DNA from: CAYXUG01 sp964468655
GTDB lineage: Bacteria > Fidelibacterota > Marinisomatia > Marinisomatales > CAYXUG01
Length of the DNA: 62,862 bases
Reading direction: 5' to 3'
Assembly (NCBI GenBank): GCA_964468655.1
Contig: CAYXUG010000004.1
Coordinates: forward strand, 1 to 62,862
Every line of letters starts with the position of its first letter. The first letter of the stretch is position 1. Below are positions 1 to 8,904 of the stretch, in pieces. Made by a program: the position numbers and the translations under genes. Under the pieces are notes generated by a model that saw only the letters and a list, made by a program, of their open reading frames with translations, had not been told where the DNA came from and did no database searches.

Positions 1-1
1 T

Positions 2-58
2 GTTTCATTAACAAATGATGGTCCGGTTACATTTGTAATGGATAGTAAAATAAAATAA
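2..58 (+). CDS. C-terminal tail of a truncated gene, possibly FlbD-like
   Basis: Frame 2 is open from the window edge to a TAA at 56-58 and encodes 18 residues ending VTFVMDSKIK. The piece VSLTND recalls the S/T-LTN stretch near the end of small FlbD proteins, and flbD commonly lies directly upstream of motA in flagellar operons, so the position fits. The match is very short and the rest of the gene is outside the window, so this is only a suggestion. Confidence 0.35.
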   Translation, partial: VSLTNDGPVTFVMDSKIK

Positions 59-79
59 TTCATTAATTTCGGGGGTACT

Positions 80-163
80 ATGGACATAGGTACAGCAATT
101 GGGCTTTTAATGATAAATTTAATTAATTTTTTTCAATTGATATACTTAAAGGAGCAAATATGA
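80..163 (+). other. 27-codon micro-ORF with a MotA-like N terminus, overlapping the motA start
   Basis: An ATG at 80, preceded by a G-rich stretch (GGGGGT), opens a 27-codon frame beginning MDIGTAIGLL and ending at a TGA at 161-163 that overlaps the motA ATG (160). Canonical MotA proteins often begin with a near-identical M-D-x-x-T-x-I-G-L string, whereas the motA used here begins MKIDLSTAVGLL. It may be a remnant of a second motA start or a translated leader peptide coupled to motA. It could also be chance, so confidence is low. Confidence 0.25.
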
Positions 164-981
164 AAATTGATTTGAGTACCGCTGTAGGATTACTTGCAGG
201 ATTAGGAATAGTTATCATCGGTATTATCGGGATCAAGGGAGACCTTTATTGGTTTGCTAGCCCGTATGGTATTTTAGTTGTTTTAGGAGGAACTTTTTCA
301 GCAACACTTGTTAATTATCCCATTAAAAATATCCTGAGTTTATTTCAAGTAGTAAAAAATGTATTTACCAGTGAGTCGTATGAATACCAAACAGTCATCG
401 AAGAAATAGTAAATAAAGCAGAAATGGCAAGAAAAAAGGGTGTTGCCTCCTTGGAAAATGAATTAGATAAAATTGATGATAAATTTCTCAGAAACGGGAT
501 TGAGTTGGCAATCAATGAACGTGATTCAAAACGCCTCAGAACATTTCTTGCACTTGAAATGGATAATATTGAACGAAGGCATGCCAGTGGCCAGGAAATA
601 TTTTTCTACATGGGTGCCTATGCACCTGCCTTCGGTATGCTCGGGACAATAATGGGACTAATCATCATGATGCATACTTTCGGCGGAGAGCAAACTGCCA
701 TGGGAATGGATGCAATGACTTTTGATATTTCCGAGAAGTTCGCAAAGTTATTAGAAGGAATGGGCATGGCTTTAATCACAACATTCTACGGAGTCTTACT
801 TTCTAACCTCGTATTCCTTCCCATTGGAGGAAAATTAAAGCGTAAGTCCGAAGATGAGCTTATGTTGAGAAATATTATTGTAGAAGGTATAATGAGTATC
901 CATGCGAAAGAGCACCCAATTTTAATTAAGGAAAAATTGATGACTTTCGTTCAAGAGAGCAAAAGACCTGATAAAGAATAA
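160..981 (+). CDS. motA: Flagellar motor stator protein MotA
   Basis: MotA forms the membrane ring of the flagellar stator and, with MotB, couples ion flow to rotor torque. The 273-residue length is usual for the family. Four hydrophobic segments lie near residues 5-25, 33-52, 147-172 and 200-222. The two functional prolines are visible as P156 (YAPAFGMLG) and P221 (FLPIGG). The cytoplasmic loop carries the charged R/E cluster (around 121-140, SKRLRTFLALEMDNIERR) that contacts FliG. The ATG at 160 follows AAAGGAGC, a good ribosome site. motB starts two bases after the stop, so the pair is one transcript. A related proton channel of the TolQ/ExbB family is less likely given the adjacent motB. 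Confidence 0.93.
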   Translation: MKIDLSTAVGLLAGLGIVIIGIIGIKGDLYWFASPYGILVVLGGTFSATLVNYPIKNILSLFQVVKNVFTSESYEYQTVIEEIVNKAEMARKKGVASLENELDKIDDKFLRNGIELAINERDSKRLRTFLALEMDNIERRHASGQEIFFYMGAYAPAFGMLGTIMGLIIMMHTFGGEQTAMGMDAMTFDISEKFAKLLEGMGMALITTFYGVLLSNLVFLPIGGKLKRKSEDELMLRNIIVEGIMSIHAKEHPILIKEKLMTFVQESKRPDKE

Positions 982-983
982 AA

Positions 984-1706
984 ATGTCTGTAAAAAACAA
1001 AGGAACTACTGCTAATGAGGCCAGAGCAAAAAGTACTGCATGGGCAATCACCTATGCAGATTTGATAACTCTCCTGCTTACCTTTTTTGTTCTTTTGCTG
1101 GTTATTCTTAATGAAGAAGAAAAACAAATAGATCGATATATTAATATGTTAATGAACGAAACCTATTCTGAACTAAAGAAAATTGAATCCCAATATTTGA
1201 AAGTAACTCGGGAAACAAAAGGTGTAAAACTTACTATGAGTAGTGGACGACTTTTTAAGTCGATGAGAGCTGAGGTCCAGCCTGATGCGCTCCCATTACT
1301 TGATCAGATCGGTGCTATTATTCGAGTCTCAAAACTTTTTCGCTTAGATGAAGACCCGAAATATATTTGGTTAATGGAAGTAATTGGGAAATTTGGAAAA
1401 GAACTAAATGTTGAAATTCGATGTGAAGGACATACAGATAGTAATCCAGTACCACCAAACTCGAAATTTGTTGATAACTGGGACCTGTCCACAGCCAGAG
1501 CGTTAAATATTGTCAAATATATAAGTGATAATTTTCAAATCCCTGAAAAAGAATTTTCAGCAATGGGTTATGGTGAATTTCGGCCTGTTGTCGCAATCGA
1601 TACTCTTGAGCAAAATTCTACCGTAATTAAAGAAACCCACAATAAAAACAGACGCGTAGAAATTTACCTGGATGCTTTTCTCAAAACCAATGTAATAACA
1701 CAGTAA
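984..1706 (+). CDS. motB: Flagellar motor stator protein MotB (OmpA-type peptidoglycan-binding)
   Basis: MotB anchors the stator to peptidoglycan. The N-terminal helix (about 17-43) contains TYADLITLLLTFF, in which D26 is the expected ion-binding aspartate. A linker of some 90 residues is followed by an OmpA-like domain (about 130-235) with EGHTDSNP, an NWDLSTARA helix and NKNRRVEIYL, the usual signature of the peptidoglycan-binding fold. The 240-residue length is normal. Spacing to motA is two bases, so translation is probably coupled. Whether it is driven by protons or sodium cannot be told from this. Confidence 0.93.
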   Translation: MSVKNKGTTANEARAKSTAWAITYADLITLLLTFFVLLLVILNEEEKQIDRYINMLMNETYSELKKIESQYLKVTRETKGVKLTMSSGRLFKSMRAEVQPDALPLLDQIGAIIRVSKLFRLDEDPKYIWLMEVIGKFGKELNVEIRCEGHTDSNPVPPNSKFVDNWDLSTARALNIVKYISDNFQIPEKEFSAMGYGEFRPVVAIDTLEQNSTVIKETHNKNRRVEIYLDAFLKTNVITQ

Positions 1707-1718
1707 GGAATTATACCT

Positions 1719-2297
1719 ATGATGCGATTACTCCTTTGGGTCATGCCGGTTTTACTAATTTCACAGGAAACAGAAACAATAAAAAAAACCTTAATTTATA
1801 CTTCTCCCCACGCTAATCGAAACAGTGCTCTTGGTCAACTTTACCCCGGCACAACAATCACCAAATTAAAAAAGGACAAATCCGGAAAATTCATAAAAGC
1901 TTACCTTGAATTCTACATTCCTATTGAATTCCTCGAAGAAGGGCGTGTCTCCCACCCGCCGGGGATAGTACAAAATGCTGATGATGCTCAATACAAACTT
2001 CTTCAAGCTACAAAAGAAGGAAATCGAATTCTGTTATCCTTGGAGGTCACAAATAAGAATCCCACTAAAAATCTTGATTTTTCTCCAATGGCTCTCATTA
2101 AAATTATTGGTAAAGACAAAAACAAAGGGGAACTAAACCCTTTTGAAGGAAAACACCAAGCTTTGGCAATAGTTAAACCACAAGAGACAATAACAGCAGA
2201 ATTAATTTATGATTTTAAATCCAAACCAAAAAAAGTGGAACTAATCTGCACCGGAAAACTGAGCGGGGACCGAGTATTTTATAATTTAGGATTTTAA
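1719..2297 (+). CDS. Small exported protein of unknown function
   Basis: The 192-residue product starts with a short hydrophobic stretch (residues 3-15, LLLWVMPVLLISQ) that looks like a signal peptide. Residues ~25-65 could form an SH3-like beta fold. The C-terminal half (about 85-190) has alternating beta-strand patterns (LLSLEVTNKNPTKNLDF, ALAIVKPQETITAEL, KPKKVELI), recalling telokin-like/DUF4352 domains, but I do not firmly recognise a family. It begins 12 bases after motB and is probably co-transcribed, so a periplasmic accessory role near the motor is conceivable. It ends seven bases from the convergent ftsB-like gene, with no terminator hairpin seen. Confidence 0.6.
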   Translation: MMRLLLWVMPVLLISQETETIKKTLIYTSPHANRNSALGQLYPGTTITKLKKDKSGKFIKAYLEFYIPIEFLEEGRVSHPPGIVQNADDAQYKLLQATKEGNRILLSLEVTNKNPTKNLDFSPMALIKIIGKDKNKGELNPFEGKHQALAIVKPQETITAELIYDFKSKPKKVELICTGKLSGDRVFYNLGF

Positions 2298-2304
2298 ATT
2301 ATAC

Positions 2305-2649
2305 TTAATTTTCTTTCGGAATTATCTTAAAAACTTTTTCACCCTTTTTCGCCATTCTGTATTTTTCCCTCGCCAGTCGTTCAATATATACCAAATCATT
2401 TTCAAGCAAATCTTTTTCTTGCAATAATCCCAGTTGATCTGCTCTGAGTTGATCTATCCTGCTCAAAAGTTCTTGCTTTTCCATCTTATTTTCGTACAGA
2501 CGATAAAGACCATGATCACCAATAATGAATAGGACGATGAGAACTACACCCAGAAGAATAAGAAGTTTAACTGCAATCTTATTTAACAGATTCTTCTGCC
2601 TATAAAAAGACCTTTTATTTCCTTTTCGGGCTTTTCTTAATCTTACCAT
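2305..2649 (-). CDS. FtsB/DivIC-family septum formation initiator
   Basis: The product is a small bitopic protein: a basic N terminus (RKARKGNKRS), one transmembrane helix (about residues 26-44, LLILLGVVLIVLFIIG), then a coiled coil (about 55-90, KQELLSRIDQLRADQ...) and the LAREKYRMAKKGEKVFKI ending typical of FtsB/DivIC. These proteins bridge FtsL and FtsQ/DivIB at the divisome. I use the ATG at 2649; a TTG nine bases upstream (2658) would add three residues. No clear ribosome site decides between them. It lies 18 bases downstream of enolase, an arrangement also seen for ftsB in many bacteria. Confidence 0.85.
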   Translation of the reverse strand: MVRLRKARKGNKRSFYRQKNLLNKIAVKLLILLGVVLIVLFIIGDHGLYRLYENKMEKQELLSRIDQLRADQLGLLQEKDLLENDLVYIERLAREKYRMAKKGEKVFKIIPKEN

Positions 2650-2667
2650 TATAAACAAATTATTAAT

Positions 2668-3972
2668 CTATTCGGTATTAAATCTACGCAAAATTTCTTT
2701 ACCATTGAACTGTGCTGATTGTCCGAGCATTTCTTCGATTCTGAGGAGACGGTTATATTTGCAGATTCTGTCTGTTCTGGATGCTGACCCAGCTTTGATC
2801 TGTCCCGTCCCCATTGCTACGCTGAAATCTGCAATCGTCGTATCCTCTGTCTCGCCTGACCTGTGAGAAATAACCGATGTAAAACCGGCATTTCGAGCCA
2901 TTTTGATTGTTTCAATGGTTTCTGTGACAGTCCCAATTTGATTCAGCTTTATCAAAATCGCATTCATAACATTTTTTTCAATTGCTCTTGATAATCGTTG
3001 CGTATTTGTGACTGTAATATCATCACCTACAATCTGAATCTTATTGCCGAGTTGTGAGTTCATGTGCGCCCACCCATTCCAATCATCCTCTGCTAAACCA
3101 TCCTCAATAGAAACGATGGGATATTTCTCTACCAATTCGCTGTACCATTCTGTCATTTCCATAAATGACCTACGTTGATTTTCAGATTCTAGAAAATAAT
3201 TATTCTCATTGGAGTCATAAAACTCACTGGCAGCGGCATCAATTGCTAAAAATAATTGATCGCCAATTTTATATCCCGTCTTTTCTGCTGCTTCAAGAAT
3301 GTATTCAATCGCTTCTTCGTTTGAATGTAAATCCGGTGCAAATCCGCCTTCATCCCCCACTGCAGTACTCAATCCCTTTTTCTTAAGAACTTCTTTTAAT
3401 CTGTGGAATGTTTCAGTTCCCATTTGTAACGCTTCAGAAAACGAAGAAGCACCCAAGGGGAAAATCATAAACTCCTGTATATCTACATTGTTATCTGCAT
3501 GTTTCCCTCCGTTAAGAATGTTCATCATGGGAACAGGGAGAAGATTCCCATTTTCTGAAGAAAGATAATGATAAAACGGCTGATTATTAAAATGAGCTGC
3601 TGCTTTCGCAACTGCGATAGACACTCCAAGCATGGCATTGGCACCGAGTTTGTTCTTATTGTTCGTTCCATCGAGTTTTATGAGTATTTCATCTATTTTC
3701 TGCTGTTCTGACGAATCCATTCCCGTCAATTTAGAGTGAATGATTTCATTCACATTTTTCACCGCACAAGCGACACCCTTTCCCAAGTAACGGGATGCTA
3801 TTCCATCCCGAAGTTCTACAGCTTCGTACTTTCCTGTGGATGCCCCTGAAGGAACAGCGGCTCTACCCAAACTGCCATCTTCCAAAATAACATCCACCTC
3901 AACAGTGGGATTCCCTCTGGAATCCAGTATTTCCCTTGCCTTGATTGTGCCAATATTATTTCTGCTACTCAT
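2668..3972 (-). CDS. eno: Enolase (phosphopyruvate hydratase)
   Basis: Converts 2-phosphoglycerate to phosphoenolpyruvate in glycolysis. All active-site elements are present: E208 in VGDEGGFAP, magnesium ligands D245 (FLAIDAAAS), E290 (SIEDGL) and D317 (VGDDITVTN), catalytic K342 (AILIKLNQIGT) and the H370-R371-S372 loop in ISHRSGETED. Length 434 is standard. The ATG at 3972 gives the expected N terminus (IKAREILDSRGNPTVEVDV). The region 3973-4209 upstream is shared with the divergent polysaccharide locus; I see no convincing promoter there, only an AT-rich stretch with TATATTTG on the minus strand. Confidence 0.97.
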   Translation of the reverse strand: MSSRNNIGTIKAREILDSRGNPTVEVDVILEDGSLGRAAVPSGASTGKYEAVELRDGIASRYLGKGVACAVKNVNEIIHSKLTGMDSSEQQKIDEILIKLDGTNNKNKLGANAMLGVSIAVAKAAAHFNNQPFYHYLSSENGNLLPVPMMNILNGGKHADNNVDIQEFMIFPLGASSFSEALQMGTETFHRLKEVLKKKGLSTAVGDEGGFAPDLHSNEEAIEYILEAAEKTGYKIGDQLFLAIDAAASEFYDSNENNYFLESENQRRSFMEMTEWYSELVEKYPIVSIEDGLAEDDWNGWAHMNSQLGNKIQIVGDDITVTNTQRLSRAIEKNVMNAILIKLNQIGTVTETIETIKMARNAGFTSVISHRSGETEDTTIADFSVAMGTGQIKAGSASRTDRICKYNRLLRIEEMLGQSAQFNGKEILRRFNTE

Positions 3973-4209
3973 TTTTTTACTCTCAAATTTTCTTTATTAT
4001 TTTCAAAAACATCCCTTTCGTGAAAAAAATACCTTCAAATATAGTGAAATTGAATCATCTTAATTAACCTGATTTACTCAACAATTATTGTTTCGCTTAA
4101 ATAGTCCAAGTAAATTCTGTCTCTGGAACAGGAAGCTCATCCTTTTCGTATGAATTAAAAAAACCAAATGAATTTTGTTTAAACCGATTGATCTTGAAAC
4201 TTGAACAAT

Positions 4210-5667
4210 ATGTCCTCCCCAATTAGAAACCTAACTCGACAAACCTTCATTTATGGAACGGGCAATATACTCTCACGTCTCATTACATTTTTGCTTCTTC
4301 CTATTTTTACAAATGTACTTTCACCGGAAGAATATGGAATCGTCACACTGGGATATGTCTTCCTCGGTTTTATGAATGTAATTTACCATTATGGTCTTGA
4401 TAATGCACTCATCCGGTATTACAGGGAAAATGATAGAATTTTCAGTAAATCCGTTCTATTCTCCACTGCAATCTGGCTTTTATTGGTTTCAAGCACTGTT
4501 TTTTCGATTGTTTTATACCTGTTTCGTAACCCCATTGCAGAAATACTTTTCAAAGATTTAAATTATTCAAATATTGTATCACTGTCAGTTTTTATTCTTT
4601 TTTTTGATTCAATTTCAATCATATCCAATGCCTTTTTACGGATTGAAGAAAAATCCAGGCAATTTATTATGATCAAACTCGTAAACGTATTAACTACCCT
4701 TATCTTAAGTATTTATCTCGTAATACATTTGAATTATGGGGTCACAGGAGTTTTTATCAGTGTAATGATTGCAGCTGTTTTAAATGCAGTCTTTTTGATA
4801 TTTCTAACCATTTCAAAAATCAGATTTTCATTTTCAAATCTGCTTGCAAAAGATTATGTAAAATTTGGTATCCCTTTTCTTCCTGCTGGTCTCACGGCAA
4901 TTACCATGGAATTGATTGATCGCTACATCCTTGCAAGTTTGACTGATGTACATACTTTAGGAATTTATTCCGCTGGATACAAGCTTGGAATTTTCATGCT
5001 TCTGGTGAGTACCGCATTCAATTATGCGTGGCAACCATTCTTTTTTAAAGAAAGAAAAAGTGAAAATACAAAAATCATTTTTTCCAGAGTATTGACTTAT
5101 TTTGTTATGGGAAGTGCTGTAGTCTGGGTTTCTGTTTCAGCATTCATTCATGAAATTGTCAGAATTCAATTGGGTGGTTATTCACTAATTGGGTCTCAAT
5201 TTTACGGTGCAGAACACATCGTACCTGTGATCCTGCTAGGGTATATGTTTCAGGGAATTTATTACAATTTTCTGCCGGGGATATATTTTGAAAATAAAAC
5301 AAAGTTGATACCGCTTATAATTGGGGCATCTGCAATAATAAACATAACTCTTAATTATATGCTCATTCCTGCTTTCGAAATAATAGGCGCTGCTTTTGCC
5401 ACGATGGTAAGTTATGCGATAATGGCAATAGTCACTTATTTTATAAGCAGGAAATTTTTACAGGTTTCATACGATTGGAATAAAATTGCCAAGATCGGTG
5501 TGACTGCTATTCTAAGTGTAACTTTAATCTACTTGTTCTGGAATATGCTCTTAGTTAAGATACTTAGTTTATTCTTCTTTCTCTTTATGCTGTATTTCTT
5601 AAAGGTTGTAACCAAAAAGGAAATTATCAGATTTAATAATCTCATTTTTGCTATGGATAAAGATTAG
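4210..5667 (+). CDS. Polysaccharide/lipid-linked oligosaccharide flippase, MOP superfamily (first of two)
   Basis: A 486-residue integral membrane protein with about 12-14 hydrophobic helices, starting with RNLTRQTFIYGTGNILSRLITFLLLPIFTN, the characteristic N terminus of Wzx/RfbX-type proteins. Such proteins flip undecaprenyl-linked glycans across the inner membrane. It opens a plus-strand locus of methyltransferase, glycosyltransferase and deacetylase genes. A TTG at 4201 could extend it by three residues, but the ATG at 4210 is the simpler start; no Shine-Dalgarno is visible. Its stop TAG (5665-5667) abuts the next ATG directly. A second flippase-like gene occurs at 7498. Confidence 0.88.
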   Translation: MSSPIRNLTRQTFIYGTGNILSRLITFLLLPIFTNVLSPEEYGIVTLGYVFLGFMNVIYHYGLDNALIRYYRENDRIFSKSVLFSTAIWLLLVSSTVFSIVLYLFRNPIAEILFKDLNYSNIVSLSVFILFFDSISIISNAFLRIEEKSRQFIMIKLVNVLTTLILSIYLVIHLNYGVTGVFISVMIAAVLNAVFLIFLTISKIRFSFSNLLAKDYVKFGIPFLPAGLTAITMELIDRYILASLTDVHTLGIYSAGYKLGIFMLLVSTAFNYAWQPFFFKERKSENTKIIFSRVLTYFVMGSAVVWVSVSAFIHEIVRIQLGGYSLIGSQFYGAEHIVPVILLGYMFQGIYYNFLPGIYFENKTKLIPLIIGASAIINITLNYMLIPAFEIIGAAFATMVSYAIMAIVTYFISRKFLQVSYDWNKIAKIGVTAILSVTLIYLFWNMLLVKILSLFFFLFMLYFLKVVTKKEIIRFNNLIFAMDKD

Positions 5668-6468
5668 ATGATATCCAGTTTAAAAAAACTGTTATTTTAT
5701 GCAATCGAACCTCTGGACTTACTGATTCGACGATTAAATGGTAAAAAGGATTACCCACCAATTTACCTGAGGCGGCGAGTAGGACCTCTAAAAGACTTTG
5801 AAGCCATCAGCAGAGAATTTTTTATTTATCTGAAACTTTGGTGTAATCTTAAACCTGAATCAAAAATCCTTGATGTTGGGTGCGGGTGCGGAAATTTAGC
5901 CCGGCAGTTCAGCTCATTCATTAACGGAGAGGGTAGCTATCATGGAATTGATGTGGATCGAAGCGCAATCAAATGGGCACATGAAAACATCGGCTACAAG
6001 AAAAATATTATTCACTTCAGCAGATTAAATACCCGCAATGCATATTATAATCCAAAAGGGACCGAAATAGCAGGAGATCTACCCTTTCCTTTCAAGGATA
6101 GCAGTTTTGATATCATCATTTTTAAATCAGTGTTTACGCATATTCTCGCTCCTGAATGCAAATATTACATTAGTGAAATTGCCAGACTTCTCCAACCCGC
6201 CGGGAAATGCCTCGCCACATTTTTCCTGTTTGATGATGAGCCATCTCTGGAAGATGGAATCAATCCAAATTTTAAATATGGGGAGGGAGTATGCCGGTAC
6301 AGGGATGAACATTTGCCTGAAGCAGTAACTGCTTTTAAAAAGTCATTCATTCTGGACTTATTGGAACAGAATGGACTATCTCTTTCTCATCCAATTTTCC
6401 CGGGTACCTGGAGCCAACTTTCTGCAGGACTTTCTCATCAGGATATAATTATACTTGAGAAAAAATAA
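5668..6468 (+). CDS. Class I SAM-dependent methyltransferase in polysaccharide locus
   Basis: The 266-residue protein has the Rossmann-fold motif I (ILDVGCGCGNLARQF, about residues 68-82), an acidic residue ending strand beta-2 (YHGIDVDRSA), and the motif with DLPFPFKDSSFDIIIF and the post-motif LLQPAGKCLATFFL. It most likely methylates a sugar or the end of a glycan, judging by its place between a flippase and glycosyltransferases; the exact substrate is not visible. It starts immediately after the flippase stop codon, so the two are probably translationally coupled. Confidence 0.82.
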   Translation: MISSLKKLLFYAIEPLDLLIRRLNGKKDYPPIYLRRRVGPLKDFEAISREFFIYLKLWCNLKPESKILDVGCGCGNLARQFSSFINGEGSYHGIDVDRSAIKWAHENIGYKKNIIHFSRLNTRNAYYNPKGTEIAGDLPFPFKDSSFDIIIFKSVFTHILAPECKYYISEIARLLQPAGKCLATFFLFDDEPSLEDGINPNFKYGEGVCRYRDEHLPEAVTAFKKSFILDLLEQNGLSLSHPIFPGTWSQLSAGLSHQDIIILEKK

Positions 6469-6498
6469 CCTCCATCTAAATCCAACAAATGCCCGGGA

Positions 6499-7485
6499 AT
6501 GAATAAGAAATTTAACCACGTCCTCTTAGTGTCAACATTTAAAGAAACTTTTATTGATCAGGATATAAATCTGTTGAATCAATTTTGTAGCCTCAAATGT
6601 GTAATTGAATCCGGTCCTAAAGCACTAATAGAAATAATAAGTAAACTGAATTCATCACGAGTTGTATTTATCTGGTTTGGTTCCATGTATGCATTTTATA
6701 CTGTGTTACTTTCAAAAATCTTTCAAAAAAAATCAATCATCTGTCTTGGCGGAGCTGATGTGTCCTCAATTCCGGAAATTGGCTATGGAATCTGGCTGAA
6801 GCATTGGAAGCGCCCATTTCTCCGTTTTACCATGAGATATGCGGACAAACTTCTCCCAGTTGCGTCTTCCATGATTCCCATCATCAAAAAAAACAGCAGG
6901 TACGATGGAAGGAATATCGAATTTCTTTCCACATGCGTTGATACCAATAAGTGGTCGCCAAATGGGCAAAAGAAAAGGATGGTGTTGACTGTAGGGATTT
7001 GCCAGAATGAAGTCCGACTCAAAAAAAAGGGGATTGATTTTTTCATAGAAACAGCTAATCGATTGAGTAAAATCCAGTTCATGATTATCGGTACCACACC
7101 TGAAATTTTGAAACATGCAGGATTAAATTTACCCGAAAATGTCAAGGTACTCCCAAAAATGAAGCATGAGGAATTGTTGCAATACTACCAACAGACATTT
7201 GTGTATTGCCAACCAAGCAGGTCAGAAGGAATACCCAACACTCTCCTGGAAGCTATGTCCTGCGGGTGCATTCCGGTGGGAACAGATGCGGATGGAATTC
7301 CGGAAGCAATAGGTCAAACAGGAAAAGTTGTTCCCGTTGGAGATATTGATTCATTGACAGTAGCCATAAAGAAAACTCTTAGTTGGGAAGATGAAAGAGG
7401 TGGTGTTGCAAGGGAACGAATTTTAGAACACTTTCCTCTTTCTAAACGTGCAGAGCGACTAAAGGAAATAATTGCAGAGCTGTAA
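6499..7485 (+). CDS. Glycosyltransferase family 4 (GT-B)
   Basis: A 328-residue GT-B enzyme. The C-terminal half carries the GT4 signature: YCQPSRSEGIPNTLLEAMSC, with the two glutamates of the E-x7-E nucleotide-sugar site, followed by PVGTDADGIPEAIG and a PVGDIDSL tail. The N-terminal acceptor domain is short and has a LGGADVS segment. There are no membrane helices, so it is a peripheral cytoplasmic enzyme adding a sugar to a lipid-linked intermediate. Donor and acceptor are unknown. It lies 30 bases after the methyltransferase gene. Confidence 0.85.
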   Translation: MNKKFNHVLLVSTFKETFIDQDINLLNQFCSLKCVIESGPKALIEIISKLNSSRVVFIWFGSMYAFYTVLLSKIFQKKSIICLGGADVSSIPEIGYGIWLKHWKRPFLRFTMRYADKLLPVASSMIPIIKKNSRYDGRNIEFLSTCVDTNKWSPNGQKKRMVLTVGICQNEVRLKKKGIDFFIETANRLSKIQFMIIGTTPEILKHAGLNLPENVKVLPKMKHEELLQYYQQTFVYCQPSRSEGIPNTLLEAMSCGCIPVGTDADGIPEAIGQTGKVVPVGDIDSLTVAIKKTLSWEDERGGVARERILEHFPLSKRAERLKEIIAEL

Positions 7486-7497
7486 AACATACTTCAA

Positions 7498-8904
7498 ATG
7501 AAACTGTTAACTAAAAATCTTGTTTCTTTGTCAATTTCTGATATGGGGAGCCGATTGATTCAATTAGGTGCTGTTGCCTATTTAGCGCAAAAATTGGGAT
7601 CTCATTCAATGGGGCTTCTGGCTATTGGTTTTTCGGTGCTTTCATATACAACAATTATAACAAATGCCGGTCTTCCAACACTGGGGACCAGGGAGATTGC
7701 AAAAGGTGAAAAAGATCAGTCTTCGTTGATAAAAAATATTATCACTTCTAGATTTCTTCTATCACTCCTTACCATTGTAGCAGCAATATGGGTTTTACCA
7801 TATTTTTTAAAGGACAGTGGACTAAAAACCATCATTATTATTTACATACTATTTTTATTACCTCACTCATTCTTTTTGGAATGGTATTTTCAGGGTAAAA
7901 ACAGGATGACTATTTTAGCGGCAAACAGATTAATAGGTTCTGCAATTTATTTCCTATTCATCGTTTTTATTGTTAAAGCAACCGATCAATTAAAAATGGT
8001 ACCGATTGGATGGCTAATCGGTGGAATCATTCAGGCATTAATAATGGGGTTGTATTGCTTCACTTCAGTGAAACCAATACCATATAATGGACAACCCATT
8101 AATTCAAATTGGCAGTTGATTAAAAAAGGGATTCCATTAGGTGTTGCAAACCTGATTTCACAATGTGTTATTCAGTTCCCTTTCATTTATCTTGGTTTTT
8201 TTGATTCAGTTAACAGTACAGGAATTTATAGTATAGCTTACAGGATTATTGTTTTCCTTCTCATAATAGACCGTGTGTTTTATACCATATTTTTCCCTCT
8301 CATCAGTAAAAATATAAAAAAATCAATTACAGATGCTTCATATCATTTGGATATTTCACTGAAAGTTATATCCTGCATTGTATTGTATTTTTCAGCTGTT
8401 TGTATAATTTTGGTACCCAAATTAATTCCTGTAGTATTTGGCTCAGAATTTCAATTGTCATCACAGGTGCTTCAATATTTGATGATTTATTTTGTACTCT
8501 CTGTCATTAACACTATTTTCACATCTGCCCTTATAGCAAGCAATAATGAAAAAACTTATACCTGGTCACTGATAGGCGGAGTTACAGGTGTTTTTATTTT
8601 CCTTGCAGTTCCGCTGCACTTATCCTTGTTGACTGCAGTCCCCCTAAGTCTCGGAATCTTTCAGGCAGTATCAATGATCATCATGCTGCTGAAATTAAAG
8701 AAAATTTTTCCAGTAAGAATATTCAGACGTTTCGGTTTACCATTGATAGCTGTATTCGTGATACACACCATAACTTACATATTACAATTGGGAAACAGCA
8801 TTTTATTCCTTCTTGGTGTTATTTTAGTTTTACCATTCTTTTTGGCATTTGCATCAGGTTTCAATAAAAAGGACCTCTTATTTCTAAAGAAGCAACTGGT
8901 ATGA
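7498..8904 (+). CDS. Polysaccharide flippase, MOP superfamily (second of two)
   Basis: The 468-residue protein is almost entirely hydrophobic with 12 or more predicted helices. Its N-terminal region (SMGLLAIGFSVLSYTTIITNAGLPTLGTREIA) is typical of RfbX/Wzx translocases, and the GIPLGVANLISQ helix begins the second half. It differs clearly in sequence from the flippase at 4210, so the locus has two different ones rather than a tandem copy. The stop overlaps the next start in an ATGA at 8901-8904, indicating coupled translation with the deacetylase gene. Confidence 0.87.
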   Translation: MKLLTKNLVSLSISDMGSRLIQLGAVAYLAQKLGSHSMGLLAIGFSVLSYTTIITNAGLPTLGTREIAKGEKDQSSLIKNIITSRFLLSLLTIVAAIWVLPYFLKDSGLKTIIIIYILFLLPHSFFLEWYFQGKNRMTILAANRLIGSAIYFLFIVFIVKATDQLKMVPIGWLIGGIIQALIMGLYCFTSVKPIPYNGQPINSNWQLIKKGIPLGVANLISQCVIQFPFIYLGFFDSVNSTGIYSIAYRIIVFLLIIDRVFYTIFFPLISKNIKKSITDASYHLDISLKVISCIVLYFSAVCIILVPKLIPVVFGSEFQLSSQVLQYLMIYFVLSVINTIFTSALIASNNEKTYTWSLIGGVTGVFIFLAVPLHLSLLTAVPLSLGIFQAVSMIIMLLKLKKIFPVRIFRRFGLPLIAVFVIHTITYILQLGNSILFLLGVILVLPFFLAFASGFNKKDLLFLKKQLV

